Origin: Nitrososphaerales archaeon
GTDB taxonomy: Archaea > Thermoproteota > Nitrososphaeria > Nitrososphaerales > Nitrososphaeraceae
Assembly (NCBI GenBank): GCA_025451315.1
Contig: JANWKP010000091.1
Location: 1 to 39,174 of the forward strand
Reading direction: 5' to 3'
Length of the DNA stretch: 39,174 bases
In this document: positions 31,056 to 39,166 of the stretch, piece after piece
Layout: each line of letters begins with the position of its first letter
Position numbering within the stretch: the stretch's first letter is position 1
Notes under the pieces: model-generated
The model's database searches: none
Told to the model about the DNA's origin: nothing
What the model saw: only the letters and a program-made list of their open reading frames with translations
Position numbers and translations under genes: made by a program

Positions 31056-32474
31056 ATGCGTATTGTTATGAAATTCGGAGGATCATTATTGGATAACGAA
31101 AAAAAGATCCTTAATGTAATAAATATAATAAAAGCATATTATTCTCAAAACTATGAAATTGTAGTTGTCATTTCCGCTCTGTATGGAATTACCGATAAAA
31201 TTTCAGAATTATGTGATGATATCAAAAAAATAAATAGAAATTCACTTAATTTGTTTCTTCAAAACATTGAAAATGTTCACATTAAGCTAGTTGAGCAAGT
31301 CATACACGAAGAGAAAGATAAACATCAATTATTAGATCTGCTTAAAGATTTGTTAAATGAATTCAGGGATGTATTACTAGGCATTTCTATTTTAGGGGAT
31401 ATAACCCCAAAATATAGAGATTATCTTTTATCCTTTGGAGAACGATTATCAACCCCTATAGTATCTTTTGCTTTAAAATCTACCGGTATTAAATCTGTGT
31501 ATTTGAATGGAAAAGAAGTAGGAATCTTAACCGACTCTAACTTTGGGGATGCTAAGCCATTGATGAATACAACTAAACTTAGAGTACATCATAAAATTGA
31601 GCCATTAATAAAACAAGGAATAATTCCAGTTGTTACCGGGTTTATTGGTTGTGATCAGAACGGCAATACAACCACGATTGGTAGGGGGGGCTCTGACTAT
31701 TCAGCAACTATAATCGCTGCAAGTATAAATGCCAGTGAGGTGTGGTTATGGGGCGATGTGAATGGATTGATGACTGCAGATACAAAGATTGTTAAAAATG
31801 CGCTCGTTGTTGAAGAGGTTTCGTTTTCGGAGGCCTTGGAATTATCAATGTTTGGTTCAAAGTATATGCACCCAAGAGCATTAGAGCCTGTTATGGATTC
31901 TAAAATTTCCGTGAGAATAAGGAATGCGAATAATATTGATCATCCTGGCACATTAATCACTCAATTGCCCACTCTAACTTATAATAAGACTGTAAAATCA
32001 ATAACTGTAATTAGAAACACAGCGCTTATAGACGTTAGTGGGGGAGGATTAATAGGTTCCCCTGGGACAGCTGCAAAAATCTTTGATGCTTTAGCAAAAA
32101 ATCATGTTAATATCATGATGATTTCTCAAACTCCTTCAGAGTCGAGTATTACCATTGTAGTAAAAAAACAAGATTTAGACAAAGCTATTATGACACTAGA
32201 GTTAAATTTCCTTGGAAAATTGATTAAGAGAATAGATGTTAGTGAAAATGTTGCCGTTATTGCTGTAGTTGGATCAGGAATGAGAGGTATTAAAGGGGTG
32301 GCAGCTAAAACCTTTGGAGCAGTCGCTAAAAAAGACATAAATGTAATTATGATAACCCAAGGATCTTCTGAACTTAATCTTGCGTTTGTCATTGATGACA
32401 AAAATTGCGAGGAAGCAGTCAATGTTCTCCATCAAGAATTTATAAATTCTAATGAGTTATCAGCAAAAAGTTAA
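31056..32474 (+). CDS. lysC: Aspartate kinase with two ACT domains
   Basis: Phosphorylates aspartate, the first step towards lysine, threonine and methionine. Landmarks are MKFGGSLL at the N-terminus, GRGGSDYSATIIAASINA, WLWGDVNGLMTADTK and GSKYMHPRALEP in the catalytic domain (to about residue 300). Two ACT domains follow: ALIDVSGGGLIGSPGTAAKI with MISQTPSESSITIVV, and VAVIAVVGSGMRGIKGVAAK with MITQGSSELNLAFVID; these bind regulatory amino acids, so feedback inhibition is expected. The start is ATG at 31056, with a second possible ATG at 31068 (MKFGGS). It is followed by cbiH after 14 bases, on the same strand. Confidence 0.94.
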   Translation: MRIVMKFGGSLLDNEKKILNVINIIKAYYSQNYEIVVVISALYGITDKISELCDDIKKINRNSLNLFLQNIENVHIKLVEQVIHEEKDKHQLLDLLKDLLNEFRDVLLGISILGDITPKYRDYLLSFGERLSTPIVSFALKSTGIKSVYLNGKEVGILTDSNFGDAKPLMNTTKLRVHHKIEPLIKQGIIPVVTGFIGCDQNGNTTTIGRGGSDYSATIIAASINASEVWLWGDVNGLMTADTKIVKNALVVEEVSFSEALELSMFGSKYMHPRALEPVMDSKISVRIRNANNIDHPGTLITQLPTLTYNKTVKSITVIRNTALIDVSGGGLIGSPGTAAKIFDALAKNHVNIMMISQTPSESSITIVVKKQDLDKAIMTLELNFLGKLIKRIDVSENVAVIAVVGSGMRGIKGVAAKTFGAVAKKDINVIMITQGSSELNLAFVIDDKNCEEAVNVLHQEFINSNELSAKS

Positions 32475-32488
32475 ATTTTGTTTCTAAT

Positions 32489-33277
32489 ATGATGTACAAG
32501 TTGTCAAAAGGAAAATTGTATGTGGTGGGTGTTGGACCAGGTAATCATGATCATATGACATATAGAGCAAAACAGGTAATTGAAGAGAGTGAAATCATAG
32601 TAGGATATGACACATATGTTTCTCTTGTTGAAGATCTAATTGAAGGAAAAGAGATTTATCGATATGCAATGACACAAGAAGTAGACAGAGCCAATCAAGC
32701 AATAGACTTTGCAGAGAATGGAAAAATAGTTTCTCTAGTTTCTTCTGGTGATCCAGGTATATATGGTATGATTGGTTTAATTTATGAAATTTTAGCAGAA
32801 AAAGGATGGACCAAAGAGAGAGGGATGTATGTTGAATGTGTGCCTGGCGTTTCTTCCTTGAATTCCTGTGGTGCTCTAGTAGGTTCTCCATTAATGACTG
32901 ATTTTGCAGTAGTTAGCATGAGTGATCTTTTGGTACCGTGGGAAATGATAGTAAAAAGAGTAGAAGCAGCTGCAATAGGGGATTATGTTACCGTAATATA
33001 CAATCCAGCCAGCAAGAAAAGAATTCACCAATTAAGAGATACAAGGGATATCCTATTAAAATATAGAAAACCTGATACTCCTGTGGCAATAATAAAGGGA
33101 GCCTATCGTGATAGTCAAGAGATAGTTTTAACAAATTTACAAGATATGTTAAATCATAGCGATATTATCGGAATGATAACAACTATAATAATAGGAAACT
33201 CATCGACATATAATTATAATAACATGATGATCAACCCAAGAGGTTATAAATCGAAATATCAATTAGTCAAAGAGTAG
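32489..33277 (+). CDS. cbiH: Cobalt-factor III (precorrin-3B) C17-methyltransferase
   Basis: A SAM-dependent tetrapyrrole methylase that methylates C17 and contracts the ring to give cobalt-precorrin-4. The 262-residue protein has the family blocks: LYVVGVGPGNHDHMTYRA, IIVGYDTYVSLVEDL, VSLVSSGDPGIYGMIGLIYE, the YNPASKKRIHQL region and a TTIIIGNSSTY end. Its location 25 kb from the other cbi genes here shows that the corrin pathway is dispersed. It starts at ATG. The 14-base distance from lysC suggests one transcript; a terminator-like hairpin follows its stop. Confidence 0.94.
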   Translation: MMYKLSKGKLYVVGVGPGNHDHMTYRAKQVIEESEIIVGYDTYVSLVEDLIEGKEIYRYAMTQEVDRANQAIDFAENGKIVSLVSSGDPGIYGMIGLIYEILAEKGWTKERGMYVECVPGVSSLNSCGALVGSPLMTDFAVVSMSDLLVPWEMIVKRVEAAAIGDYVTVIYNPASKKRIHQLRDTRDILLKYRKPDTPVAIIKGAYRDSQEIVLTNLQDMLNHSDIIGMITTIIIGNSSTYNYNNMMINPRGYKSKYQLVKE

Positions 33278-33286
33278 TAACGGATA

Positions 33287-33309
33287 GAAAGTTATCTTAA
33301 GTAACTTTC
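33287..33309. terminator. Hairpin between convergent cbiH and TyrRS genes
   Basis: GAAAGTTA (33287-33294) pairs exactly with TAACTTTC (33302-33309) around a seven-base loop. It lies 10 bases after the cbiH stop and 27 before the end of the opposing TyrRS gene. The position fits a bidirectional transcript end. No strong U-tract follows in the plus direction, so the evidence is moderate. Confidence 0.5.
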
Positions 33310-33335
33310 CAATTAACCGATTTTCGTTGAACAGA

Positions 33336-34379
33336 TTACAATATTGGTTCATTGTTTTTGAAATGATTTCTTATAGGTTCTATTAGTTTACACAAATATG
33401 TTGAGGTAGATTGTTTTATATCTTGAGGATGAATTTTTTGTTTGTCATAGTCTTCTTTTAATTCTGAATAATTATCATAAGATATAGTTCCTCCATATTT
33501 TGAAGGACGTTCAATTATAAAATTGTTGAAACTATGAAATAAAATATATTTTATAATTTCAAGAATTGGATTATTCTCTGAAACACCAATAGGACAGAAC
33601 GATTTCATGATTTTCGCTTCAATTGTTTTATTATCGTCATGAATAAATATTCCACTCATTGGCTTACTTTTGCTCATTTTACTAGAAATCCTCAAATCTT
33701 CTGAACTATCTTCAGTTAATCCTAATGTGACAGGTTCAGATAGTCCTGGAAGTAAATGGTGATGTAAACTGACTGGAACTTTCCATTTCAATTTTGGGAA
33801 AACTTCCCTCATAAGCATATGTATTTTTCTCTGGTCGGTACCGGAATGTACAAGATCTAAATCCAGAGCGTGGATATCAGTCGACTGCATAGCAGGATAA
33901 AGAAATTGAGAAAAGTCGAGATTTTCGTTTGCATTTCTTCCCATAATTGTCAAGGATCTCATTGTTCTTGATAGAGTAATGTGTTTGCAAAATTGCATAA
34001 AATTCTTCCAATAATCTCCATATTCTGAATAAAGTTGACTTCCAAGAACGATATTTACATTAGGACAAAAAAATCTAAAAGCTTCTGAATAATATTTAGA
34101 GATTTCATTTATTTTACTCCAGTTTCCCTCTAATTTATTGTTGATAAATGTATGCCAATCAGCGAGAAATACGGTAGTGTGAAAATTCGCTTTTATTAAA
34201 TCATTTATTTTAAAACCTGGCAGAATAAGACTTCCAAGATGGAGCTTGCCTGAAATTTCTAGACCTATGTAATGTTTAGGCTTGGTGTTAGTCTGGAGAA
34301 GATTTCTTAACTCATTAATCGTAACAATTTCTTCCGTTGGCTCGGAAGTTATAAGTGAAAGCTTTGATTCTAAATCCAT
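33336..34379 (-). CDS. tyrS: Tyrosyl-tRNA synthetase, archaeal type
   Basis: A class I synthetase of 347 residues. By position the substrate-binding residues of the archaeal enzyme are present: Tyr37 in HYIGLEISG, Tyr161-Gln165-Asp168 in YPAMQSTDIH, and Gln183 in TDQRKIHM, so tyrosine specificity is likely. The ATP motif HIGH is HLGS (47-50), missing the second His, and KMSKS is at 234-238. C-terminal anticodon region: IKRPSKYGG-like (here IERPSKYGGTISY) and IKQSTSTYLCKLIEPIR. It starts at ATG, divergent from sucC with a 432-base spacer. The HLGS substitution is noted separately; the enzyme otherwise looks intact. Confidence 0.9.
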   Translation of the reverse strand: MDLESKLSLITSEPTEEIVTINELRNLLQTNTKPKHYIGLEISGKLHLGSLILPGFKINDLIKANFHTTVFLADWHTFINNKLEGNWSKINEISKYYSEAFRFFCPNVNIVLGSQLYSEYGDYWKNFMQFCKHITLSRTMRSLTIMGRNANENLDFSQFLYPAMQSTDIHALDLDLVHSGTDQRKIHMLMREVFPKLKWKVPVSLHHHLLPGLSEPVTLGLTEDSSEDLRISSKMSKSKPMSGIFIHDDNKTIEAKIMKSFCPIGVSENNPILEIIKYILFHSFNNFIIERPSKYGGTISYDNYSELKEDYDKQKIHPQDIKQSTSTYLCKLIEPIRNHFKNNEPIL

Positions 34380-34489
34380 ATAGACTTTCGAGATGTCAAT
34401 AGTAATTAAATTTTACATCTTTGAAAAAAAACTAGGGGATCAAATTATATTTTCTTCCTATTCACATTGTATAGATTTTACATTGATTT

Positions 34490-34529
34490 TTTCCACTAAA
34501 TTTTAATGATTTCCACTAAATTTTAATGA
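34490..34529. repeat. 20-bp direct repeat, two copies
   Basis: TTTCCACTAAATTTTAATGA occurs twice in exact head-to-tail copies, 34490-34509 and 34510-34529. It is upstream of sucC and could be tandem binding sites for a regulator, or a simple duplication. Confidence 0.9.
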
Positions 34530-34555
34530 GTAAAAACAAATTAATTTATTGTTTC

Positions 34556-34591
34556 TCTAGATTTCATTACAGTTATAGAAAGAAATCTAGA
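34556..34591. repeat. Inverted repeat with 10-bp arms
   Basis: TCTAGATTTC (34556-34565) pairs exactly with GAAATCTAGA (34582-34591) around a 16-base loop; beyond one mismatch (C-A) three more T-A pairs could extend it. No T-run follows within ten bases in the plus direction. Either an operator pair or a small RNA hairpin. Confidence 0.7.
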
Positions 34592-34775
34592 AAAATAGTC
34601 ATAACACAGATTTGACATGGGATATAAACATCAAACAGTGAAAATATAAAATATCTCTATGAAATTTCTTAAATCTACTAAATTAATACGTAATTATTAT
34701 CATTTTTTTATAGAGTTTGTAAATATAATTCGTCGTTTAGGGCTGTAAAAAGTTGCTATTTGTTAAAAAATAAGA

Positions 34776-34783
34776 ATATAAAG
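34776..34783 (+). promoter_or_regulatory. TATA box for sucCD
   Basis: ATATAAAG, centred about 33 bases upstream of the sucC ATG at 34812, predicts transcription start near 34805 and a leader of only a few bases. Confidence 0.5.
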
Positions 34784-34811
34784 GCTCGTAAAAATATTTT
34801 CCTTGTAAAAA

Positions 34812-35912
34812 ATGAAATTATTAGAATATCAAGGAAAGGAGCTTTTTAAAGATTATGGGATCAAAGTGCCAAATTCATATTTAGCTAAAAATATTGAAGA
34901 AGCCAAAAAAGGTGCTGAAAAAATTGGCTTTCCATTTGTATTAAAATCACAACTAACAGTAGGTGGTAGGGGAAAGGCTGGAGCAATTTTAAAATGTAAG
35001 AATGAGAAGGAACTTGAGGAAAAATTTGAGGAACTCATCAATAAGGAAGTAAAGGGAGAAAAGCCTAAATCAATTTTACTGGAAGAAATGGCTGACATAA
35101 AAAGAGAGTTTTATTTGTCTTTTTTTCTCAATAGAACTAAAAGATGTTATTCAATCATTGCTTCTTCCCAAGGAGGTATAGAGATTGAAAGTGTAGATAA
35201 CAAGATTATAATTGATCTCCCTGATGTGAATGAGATTTCATCAGAATTAGCAGCTGACGTGGCTGATAAAATGAACCTTACCACTAATGAAAAAAATACC
35301 TTTATAGATTTAATTCAAAAGTTATCAAAACTAATTTATGAAAAAGAAGCTGAATTGGCTGAAATTAATCCATTAGCCATGCTAGATGGGGGGAAATTTG
35401 TAGCATTGGATGCCAAAGTGATAATAGATGATAATGCTTTATTCAGACATGATGATCTAAAAAAGTATGAAGAATTGTCAGAATTAGAATCTCAGGCAAA
35501 CAATAATGGATTTTCATTTGTGGAGTTGGATGGAGATATGGCAATTATTGGTAATGGGGCTGGCTTAGTGATGTCAACCTTAGATATGGTTAGTGATGCG
35601 GGAGGCAAAGCAGGAGCATTTTTAGATTTTGGAGGAAGAGCTACAACTGAATCAATATATCAGGCTTTAAAAGTAATAAGTAAAGTAAATAAAATTCGTG
35701 CAATTCTTGTCAATTTATTTGGTGGAATAGTAAGAACAGACCTAGTTGCACAAGCAATTCTTAATGCATATAATGATGGTACTATTAAAGTACCTGTTTT
35801 TGCAAGAATAACTGGAGCTGAATCTGAAAAGGCACGAGAATTGCTTAACAATAGTAAAGCTAGATTGTTTAACACTGTAGAAGAAGCAATAAATGCAGCG
35901 GTCCAATACTGA
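34812..35912 (+). CDS. sucC: Succinyl-CoA ligase (synthetase) beta subunit
   Basis: Forms the nucleotide-binding half of succinyl-CoA synthetase, which interconverts succinyl-CoA and succinate with substrate-level phosphorylation. The 366-residue protein begins MKLLEYQGKELFKDYGIKVP, has the ATP-grasp region with GFPFVLKSQLTVGGRGKAG, AELAEINPLAMLDGG, DFGGRATTESIYQALKVI and NLFGGIVRTDLVA. These blocks are in family order. ADP- or GDP-specificity is not decided. It precedes sucD by 18 bases; the pair forms one operon, with an AT-rich regulatory region upstream. Confidence 0.96.
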   Translation: MKLLEYQGKELFKDYGIKVPNSYLAKNIEEAKKGAEKIGFPFVLKSQLTVGGRGKAGAILKCKNEKELEEKFEELINKEVKGEKPKSILLEEMADIKREFYLSFFLNRTKRCYSIIASSQGGIEIESVDNKIIIDLPDVNEISSELAADVADKMNLTTNEKNTFIDLIQKLSKLIYEKEAELAEINPLAMLDGGKFVALDAKVIIDDNALFRHDDLKKYEELSELESQANNNGFSFVELDGDMAIIGNGAGLVMSTLDMVSDAGGKAGAFLDFGGRATTESIYQALKVISKVNKIRAILVNLFGGIVRTDLVAQAILNAYNDGTIKVPVFARITGAESEKARELLNNSKARLFNTVEEAINAAVQY

Positions 35913-35930
35913 TAGAAAAAGTGAATTAAA

Positions 35931-36848
35931 ATGAGTATTAAATTTGATTTATTAGATATATTAATTGGTAACGAAAATGATAAGGATTATAAAAATAAGC
36001 CTATCATTATTCAAGGAATTACTGGAAGTTTTGGATCCACCCATACAAAACTTATGAAAGGCTATGGAACAAATATTGTTGCAGGAGTTACACCAGGCAA
36101 AGGAGGCCATTCTTTTGAAGATATCCCCGTTTTTAATACTGTTGCCGAATCTGTTAAGGACAACTCTGTAGAGATTTCAGGAATTTTTGTCCCTGCACCA
36201 TTCTTTTTAAATGCAGCAAAAGAAGCAATAGATAATGGAATAAAGTTACTAGTCGCAATTCCAGAACATGTTCCTATAATTGATTCCATCAAAGTATTAG
36301 AATATGCTAAAAAAAGAGGCGCCAAAATGATTGGTCCAAACACTCCGGGCGTCATAGTACCAGAAATAATGAAGGTAGGAATTATGCCAGCCAAACCTTT
36401 TACTAAAGGTTCGACAGTGGTTTTCTCAAGAAGTGGAACGCTCATGTATGAAGTATCATATACTCTATCTAATGCAGGATATGGACAAAGGTTTTGTCTT
36501 GGAATAGGGGGAGATCCAATAAACGGAACAAATCTTATAGAAGCTTTTGAACTCATAAAGGAAAGGGACGATGTTGAATCAATTGTAGTCGTAGGCGAAA
36601 TAGGTGGTGACGCAGAAGAAAATTTAGCAGAATATATCATTTCAACCAATTTTTCAAAGCCAGTTGTTGCCTATGTTGCAGGTAGGGCTGCTCCTAAGGA
36701 AAAGAAAATGGGTCATGCTGGAGCAATAGTCTATGGAAATTATGGTTCTGCAGAGTCTAAGGTTTCAAACTATTCCAAGGCAAATGTACCGGTAGCAAAA
36801 AGTCCTAGTGAAGTTCCTGAATTATTAAAATCTAAACTGAAAAAATAA
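35931..36848 (+). CDS. sucD: Succinyl-CoA ligase alpha subunit
   Basis: The CoA-binding, phosphohistidine-bearing subunit. The 305-residue protein has PIIIQGITGSFGSTHTKLMK, TPGKGGHSFEDIPVFNTV, IGPNTPGVIVPE, SRSGTLMYEVSY with GIGGDPINGTN, IVVVGEIGGDAEEN, and the active-site histidine in KKMGHAGAIVYGNYG. It starts at ATG (MSIKFDLLD) 18 bases after sucC. With citrate synthase (11067) it marks oxidative TCA reactions; in ammonia-oxidising archaea succinyl-CoA is also a point of contact with the 3-hydroxypropionate/4-hydroxybutyrate cycle, by general knowledge. Confidence 0.96.
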   Translation: MSIKFDLLDILIGNENDKDYKNKPIIIQGITGSFGSTHTKLMKGYGTNIVAGVTPGKGGHSFEDIPVFNTVAESVKDNSVEISGIFVPAPFFLNAAKEAIDNGIKLLVAIPEHVPIIDSIKVLEYAKKRGAKMIGPNTPGVIVPEIMKVGIMPAKPFTKGSTVVFSRSGTLMYEVSYTLSNAGYGQRFCLGIGGDPINGTNLIEAFELIKERDDVESIVVVGEIGGDAEENLAEYIISTNFSKPVVAYVAGRAAPKEKKMGHAGAIVYGNYGSAESKVSNYSKANVPVAKSPSEVPELLKSKLKK

Positions 36849-36900
36849 CCTAGACAAGAAATCTTTTTAATAACTCATCCTTCTTTATATTATAGACCAA

Positions 36901-37071
36901 ATGCAGGAAAATAGATTTTGTGACAGATGTATGCAAAAAACTTTACAGGAAATTGTTGAAAATGAGGAGACAATATATACATATAAACGTAAAAAGATTT
37001 ACAAATGTACCATGTGTGGTAGTACATCATATAAAAGAGGCTTAAGACCATCTGCGGAATCTGTTTACTAA
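36901..37071 (+). CDS. 56-residue zinc-ribbon protein, unknown
   Basis: Read by eye: MQENRFCDRCMQKTLQEIVE starts it, then NEETIYTYKRKKIYKCTMCG and STSYKRGLRPSAESVY. Two CxxC knuckles (Cys7/Cys10 and Cys36/Cys39), 25 residues apart, form a zinc-ribbon, with a basic region between them and after them. The start is ATG and an AT box (TTTTTAATA, about 36864-36872) lies about 33 bases upstream. It lies 52 bases after sucD and 38 bases before the methyltransferase gene on the same strand. Small zinc-ribbons like this are common in archaea and often bind nucleic acid or a partner; no specific family is recognised. Confidence 0.75.
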   Translation: MQENRFCDRCMQKTLQEIVENEETIYTYKRKKIYKCTMCGSTSYKRGLRPSAESVY

Positions 37072-37109
37072 CTAAGAAGTAATAAGAAAATAAGTATTAA
37101 ACTAAAAAT

Positions 37110-37931
37110 ATGTTTCAAAATATTTTAAATAATTTTTTAGAAGTCAAAAGACAATATATTCAAGACTTTAAACCAACAAGTATAATTTCGGAAATAATAC
37201 CAAATGAATTTTCAGATTTTTTGCCTATTGATAAACAATTATTAGCAAAGCTTCACCAATTTATTTCTATCAACCCAATTTATTTTAAGAAAACAAATAT
37301 TTCAATTAATAATCTAAATTTTACTGCTTATGAAGGTGATGTAAATGAGTTTTACTTAAGTAGTAAGAAATATGACACAAATTATCAACCATTTTACCCG
37401 ACATGGATGTTATCTGCATTTTTACTTTGTATCAAATCAAAGGAGTTAGGATTTACTGAACTTATAGATATTGGTGCTGGAGATGGAAGAATACCTTATT
37501 GTGGTTCCTTATTAAATTTTAAATCATTTGGAATTGAGTTAGATGCTAGTTTAACTGAATTGCAACTTGATATATGCAAAAAAACTGGTATCAAATATGA
37601 AACGATAAATGACGATGCTTCTAGTTTCGATTTTGAGGAACTTGATTTATCTATGCCAATTTTTTTCGTATCCGGGCTTCCTGAAATGGGAGAAATGTTT
37701 ATTGAAAATTTGATAAAAACAACCATTCAAAATGAGTTCAAATTATTTGGAATTATATTTTTGGGAAGTACCTTCAAAAGACAATTTGCGAATAATGTGC
37801 CTAATTATGGGTGGGGGGAAATTATTAAAAAAAATAATTTAAAAATAATAGATGAAATTAATCTTCCAACTCATTGGACAAATGATAATAATAGTGAAAC
37901 CACTTATATAGTTACAAAAAAAAAGGAATGA
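37110..37931 (+). CDS. Class I SAM-dependent methyltransferase, unknown substrate
   Basis: A 273-residue protein. Motif I is ELIDIGAGDGRIPYCG (about residues 116-131), followed by FKSFGIELDASLTELQLDIC where the acidic Glu/Asp binds the SAM ribose; motif IV region is IFFVSGLPEMGEMF. The N-terminal ~100 residues, with a helical start and FYPTWMLSAFLLCIKSKELG before motif I, are a separate substrate-binding part not recognised. No DPPY- or NPPY-type amino-methylating motif is seen. It starts at ATG and lies 38 bases after the zinc-ribbon gene. A hairpin with a T-run follows its stop. Confidence 0.82.
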   Translation: MFQNILNNFLEVKRQYIQDFKPTSIISEIIPNEFSDFLPIDKQLLAKLHQFISINPIYFKKTNISINNLNFTAYEGDVNEFYLSSKKYDTNYQPFYPTWMLSAFLLCIKSKELGFTELIDIGAGDGRIPYCGSLLNFKSFGIELDASLTELQLDICKKTGIKYETINDDASSFDFEELDLSMPIFFVSGLPEMGEMFIENLIKTTIQNEFKLFGIIFLGSTFKRQFANNVPNYGWGEIIKKNNLKIIDEINLPTHWTNDNNSETTYIVTKKKE

Positions 37932-37986
37932 ATACCTAATCGGCTTAATTAAATAATATTATAAATGACAATACCAAAAATGCGGC

Positions 37987-38012
37987 ACTGATTTAATGAT
38001 CAGTTTTTATAA
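37987..38012 (+). terminator. Terminator-like hairpin after methyltransferase gene
   Basis: ACTGAT (37987-37992) pairs with ATCAGT (37999-38004) around a six-base loop and is followed directly by TTTTA. It lies 56 bases after the methyltransferase stop. The U-rich tract is the main archaeal termination signal; the hairpin may be incidental. Confidence 0.5.
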
Positions 38013-38098
38013 GGGAATGATAAAAAAATAAATTTTATTTCCTATTAATTATAGAATTAAAATAACAATTTATTAAAGAAAGTAAAAATTTAACATCA

Positions 38099-39166
38099 TT
38101 AAGCATTACGTTTATTCTTATTCATTCTAGTAGCCATAATTTCCTGTAATACTTGTTCCATGTAATCTTGAACGTTCTCTTCAGTAAAAGAGCTTTCAAT
38201 TCCTGTTTTCTCCTCTAATTCTTCCTCCTCTTTTTTCACAATGTGTTTTACGTTATCAATAGCTTTTTGTAGTTCTCTCGTCATTTGAGCTTGACCAATA
38301 TTACCTAATAAACTTGAATTCTTGATTGTTAAAGTTCTGATTTTGCCTCTTAACTGTATATCATTTGAAAGAGATATAGCAGAGGCGTATAAACCAAAAT
38401 TCAGTAAATAGATACTTACAATAATGAATGATAATGAAGAAATGCCGTAAGGAGGAAATGCTGTAGCTATAACAGTTGCCTGCGTCACAGTATAAATTAA
38501 AATAATACCATTTGCACTAATTATTAAAAATCTTCGGATTGGATTATTTTTATCTAATTTATTAGCAACTTTCCAAAAAGAATATCCGAAAATAATCCCA
38601 CCTAAAGTATTAACAAGAGATTGAAAAACATAATAATAGAATAGATCTTCCTCGTGAATAGAAATTTCCATTATATGAAAGGTATTCAAATTAGTAGACA
38701 TGTAAATAATGAATACCAATACTAAACCAAAAATTAATTTATATTTATTTATTTTTTCAGTATAATGGGATAATAAGAGATATGACGCAATCAAGAGCAT
38801 TATGAAAGAGATTGTTTGTAAATAAGACCAATAATTAGTCAATATATCAAGAATGTTCTCGTCAATATCTGGGTAAATAATTGGCATATTAGAGGTAATT
38901 AAAATTGGTTTTTCAATAAGTAGAAGGTTATCAGACATAAATATAATAAAGTTACAGAAAGAAAAAAAAATAAAACCCAAACCATAAAATAAAAGATTAT
39001 ACGAATTTTTCCTTTCTTTAAACCATAAAAGAAATTTGAGCCCAAATAATCCTAATATAAAAGACCCTATAAAACAAGAAATATTGTTAGGTATCAAAAG
39101 ATTTATTATTGAATAAGTTGAAAATAGTATGGTTGATAATACTACTACTATAAGATTCAAAATCAA
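38099..39166 (-). CDS. Polytopic membrane protein with cytoplasmic helical tail, unknown
   Basis: About seven to eight hydrophobic segments fill residues 1-270, e.g. MILNLIVVVLSTILFSTYSI at the start and SLSFIIVSIYLLNFGLYASA near the end. The C-terminal ~85 residues are hydrophilic and helical, with KKEEEELEEK acidic coiled-coil-like sequence and a final basic RMNKNKRNA. No enzyme or transporter signature is recognised; the layout of a membrane sensor-like N-half plus a helical tail resembles lineage-specific membrane proteins of soil ammonia-oxidising archaea. The TTG used as start (39166) lies 8 bases from the window edge and the frame is open beyond it, so the true start may lie outside. 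Confidence 0.7.
   Translation of the reverse strand: MILNLIVVVLSTILFSTYSIINLLIPNNISCFIGSFILGLFGLKFLLWFKERKNSYNLLFYGLGFIFFSFCNFIIFMSDNLLLIEKPILITSNMPIIYPDIDENILDILTNYWSYLQTISFIMLLIASYLLLSHYTEKINKYKLIFGLVLVFIIYMSTNLNTFHIMEISIHEEDLFYYYVFQSLVNTLGGIIFGYSFWKVANKLDKNNPIRRFLIISANGIILIYTVTQATVIATAFPPYGISSLSFIIVSIYLLNFGLYASAISLSNDIQLRGKIRTLTIKNSSLLGNIGQAQMTRELQKAIDNVKHIVKKEEEELEEKTGIESSFTEENVQDYMEQVLQEIMATRMNKNKRNA

Larger units (their letters stand above)
34380..34811. other. 432-bp regulatory-looking gap between tyrS and sucC
   Basis: Very AT-rich and without a convincing gene. It contains a two-copy 20-bp tandem repeat (34490-34529), a 10-bp-arm inverted repeat (34556-34591) and the sucC promoter box (34776-34783). 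The divergent tyrS promoter must lie near its left end. The unusual length for this gene-dense region suggests regulation of sucCD or a small RNA. Confidence 0.6.
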
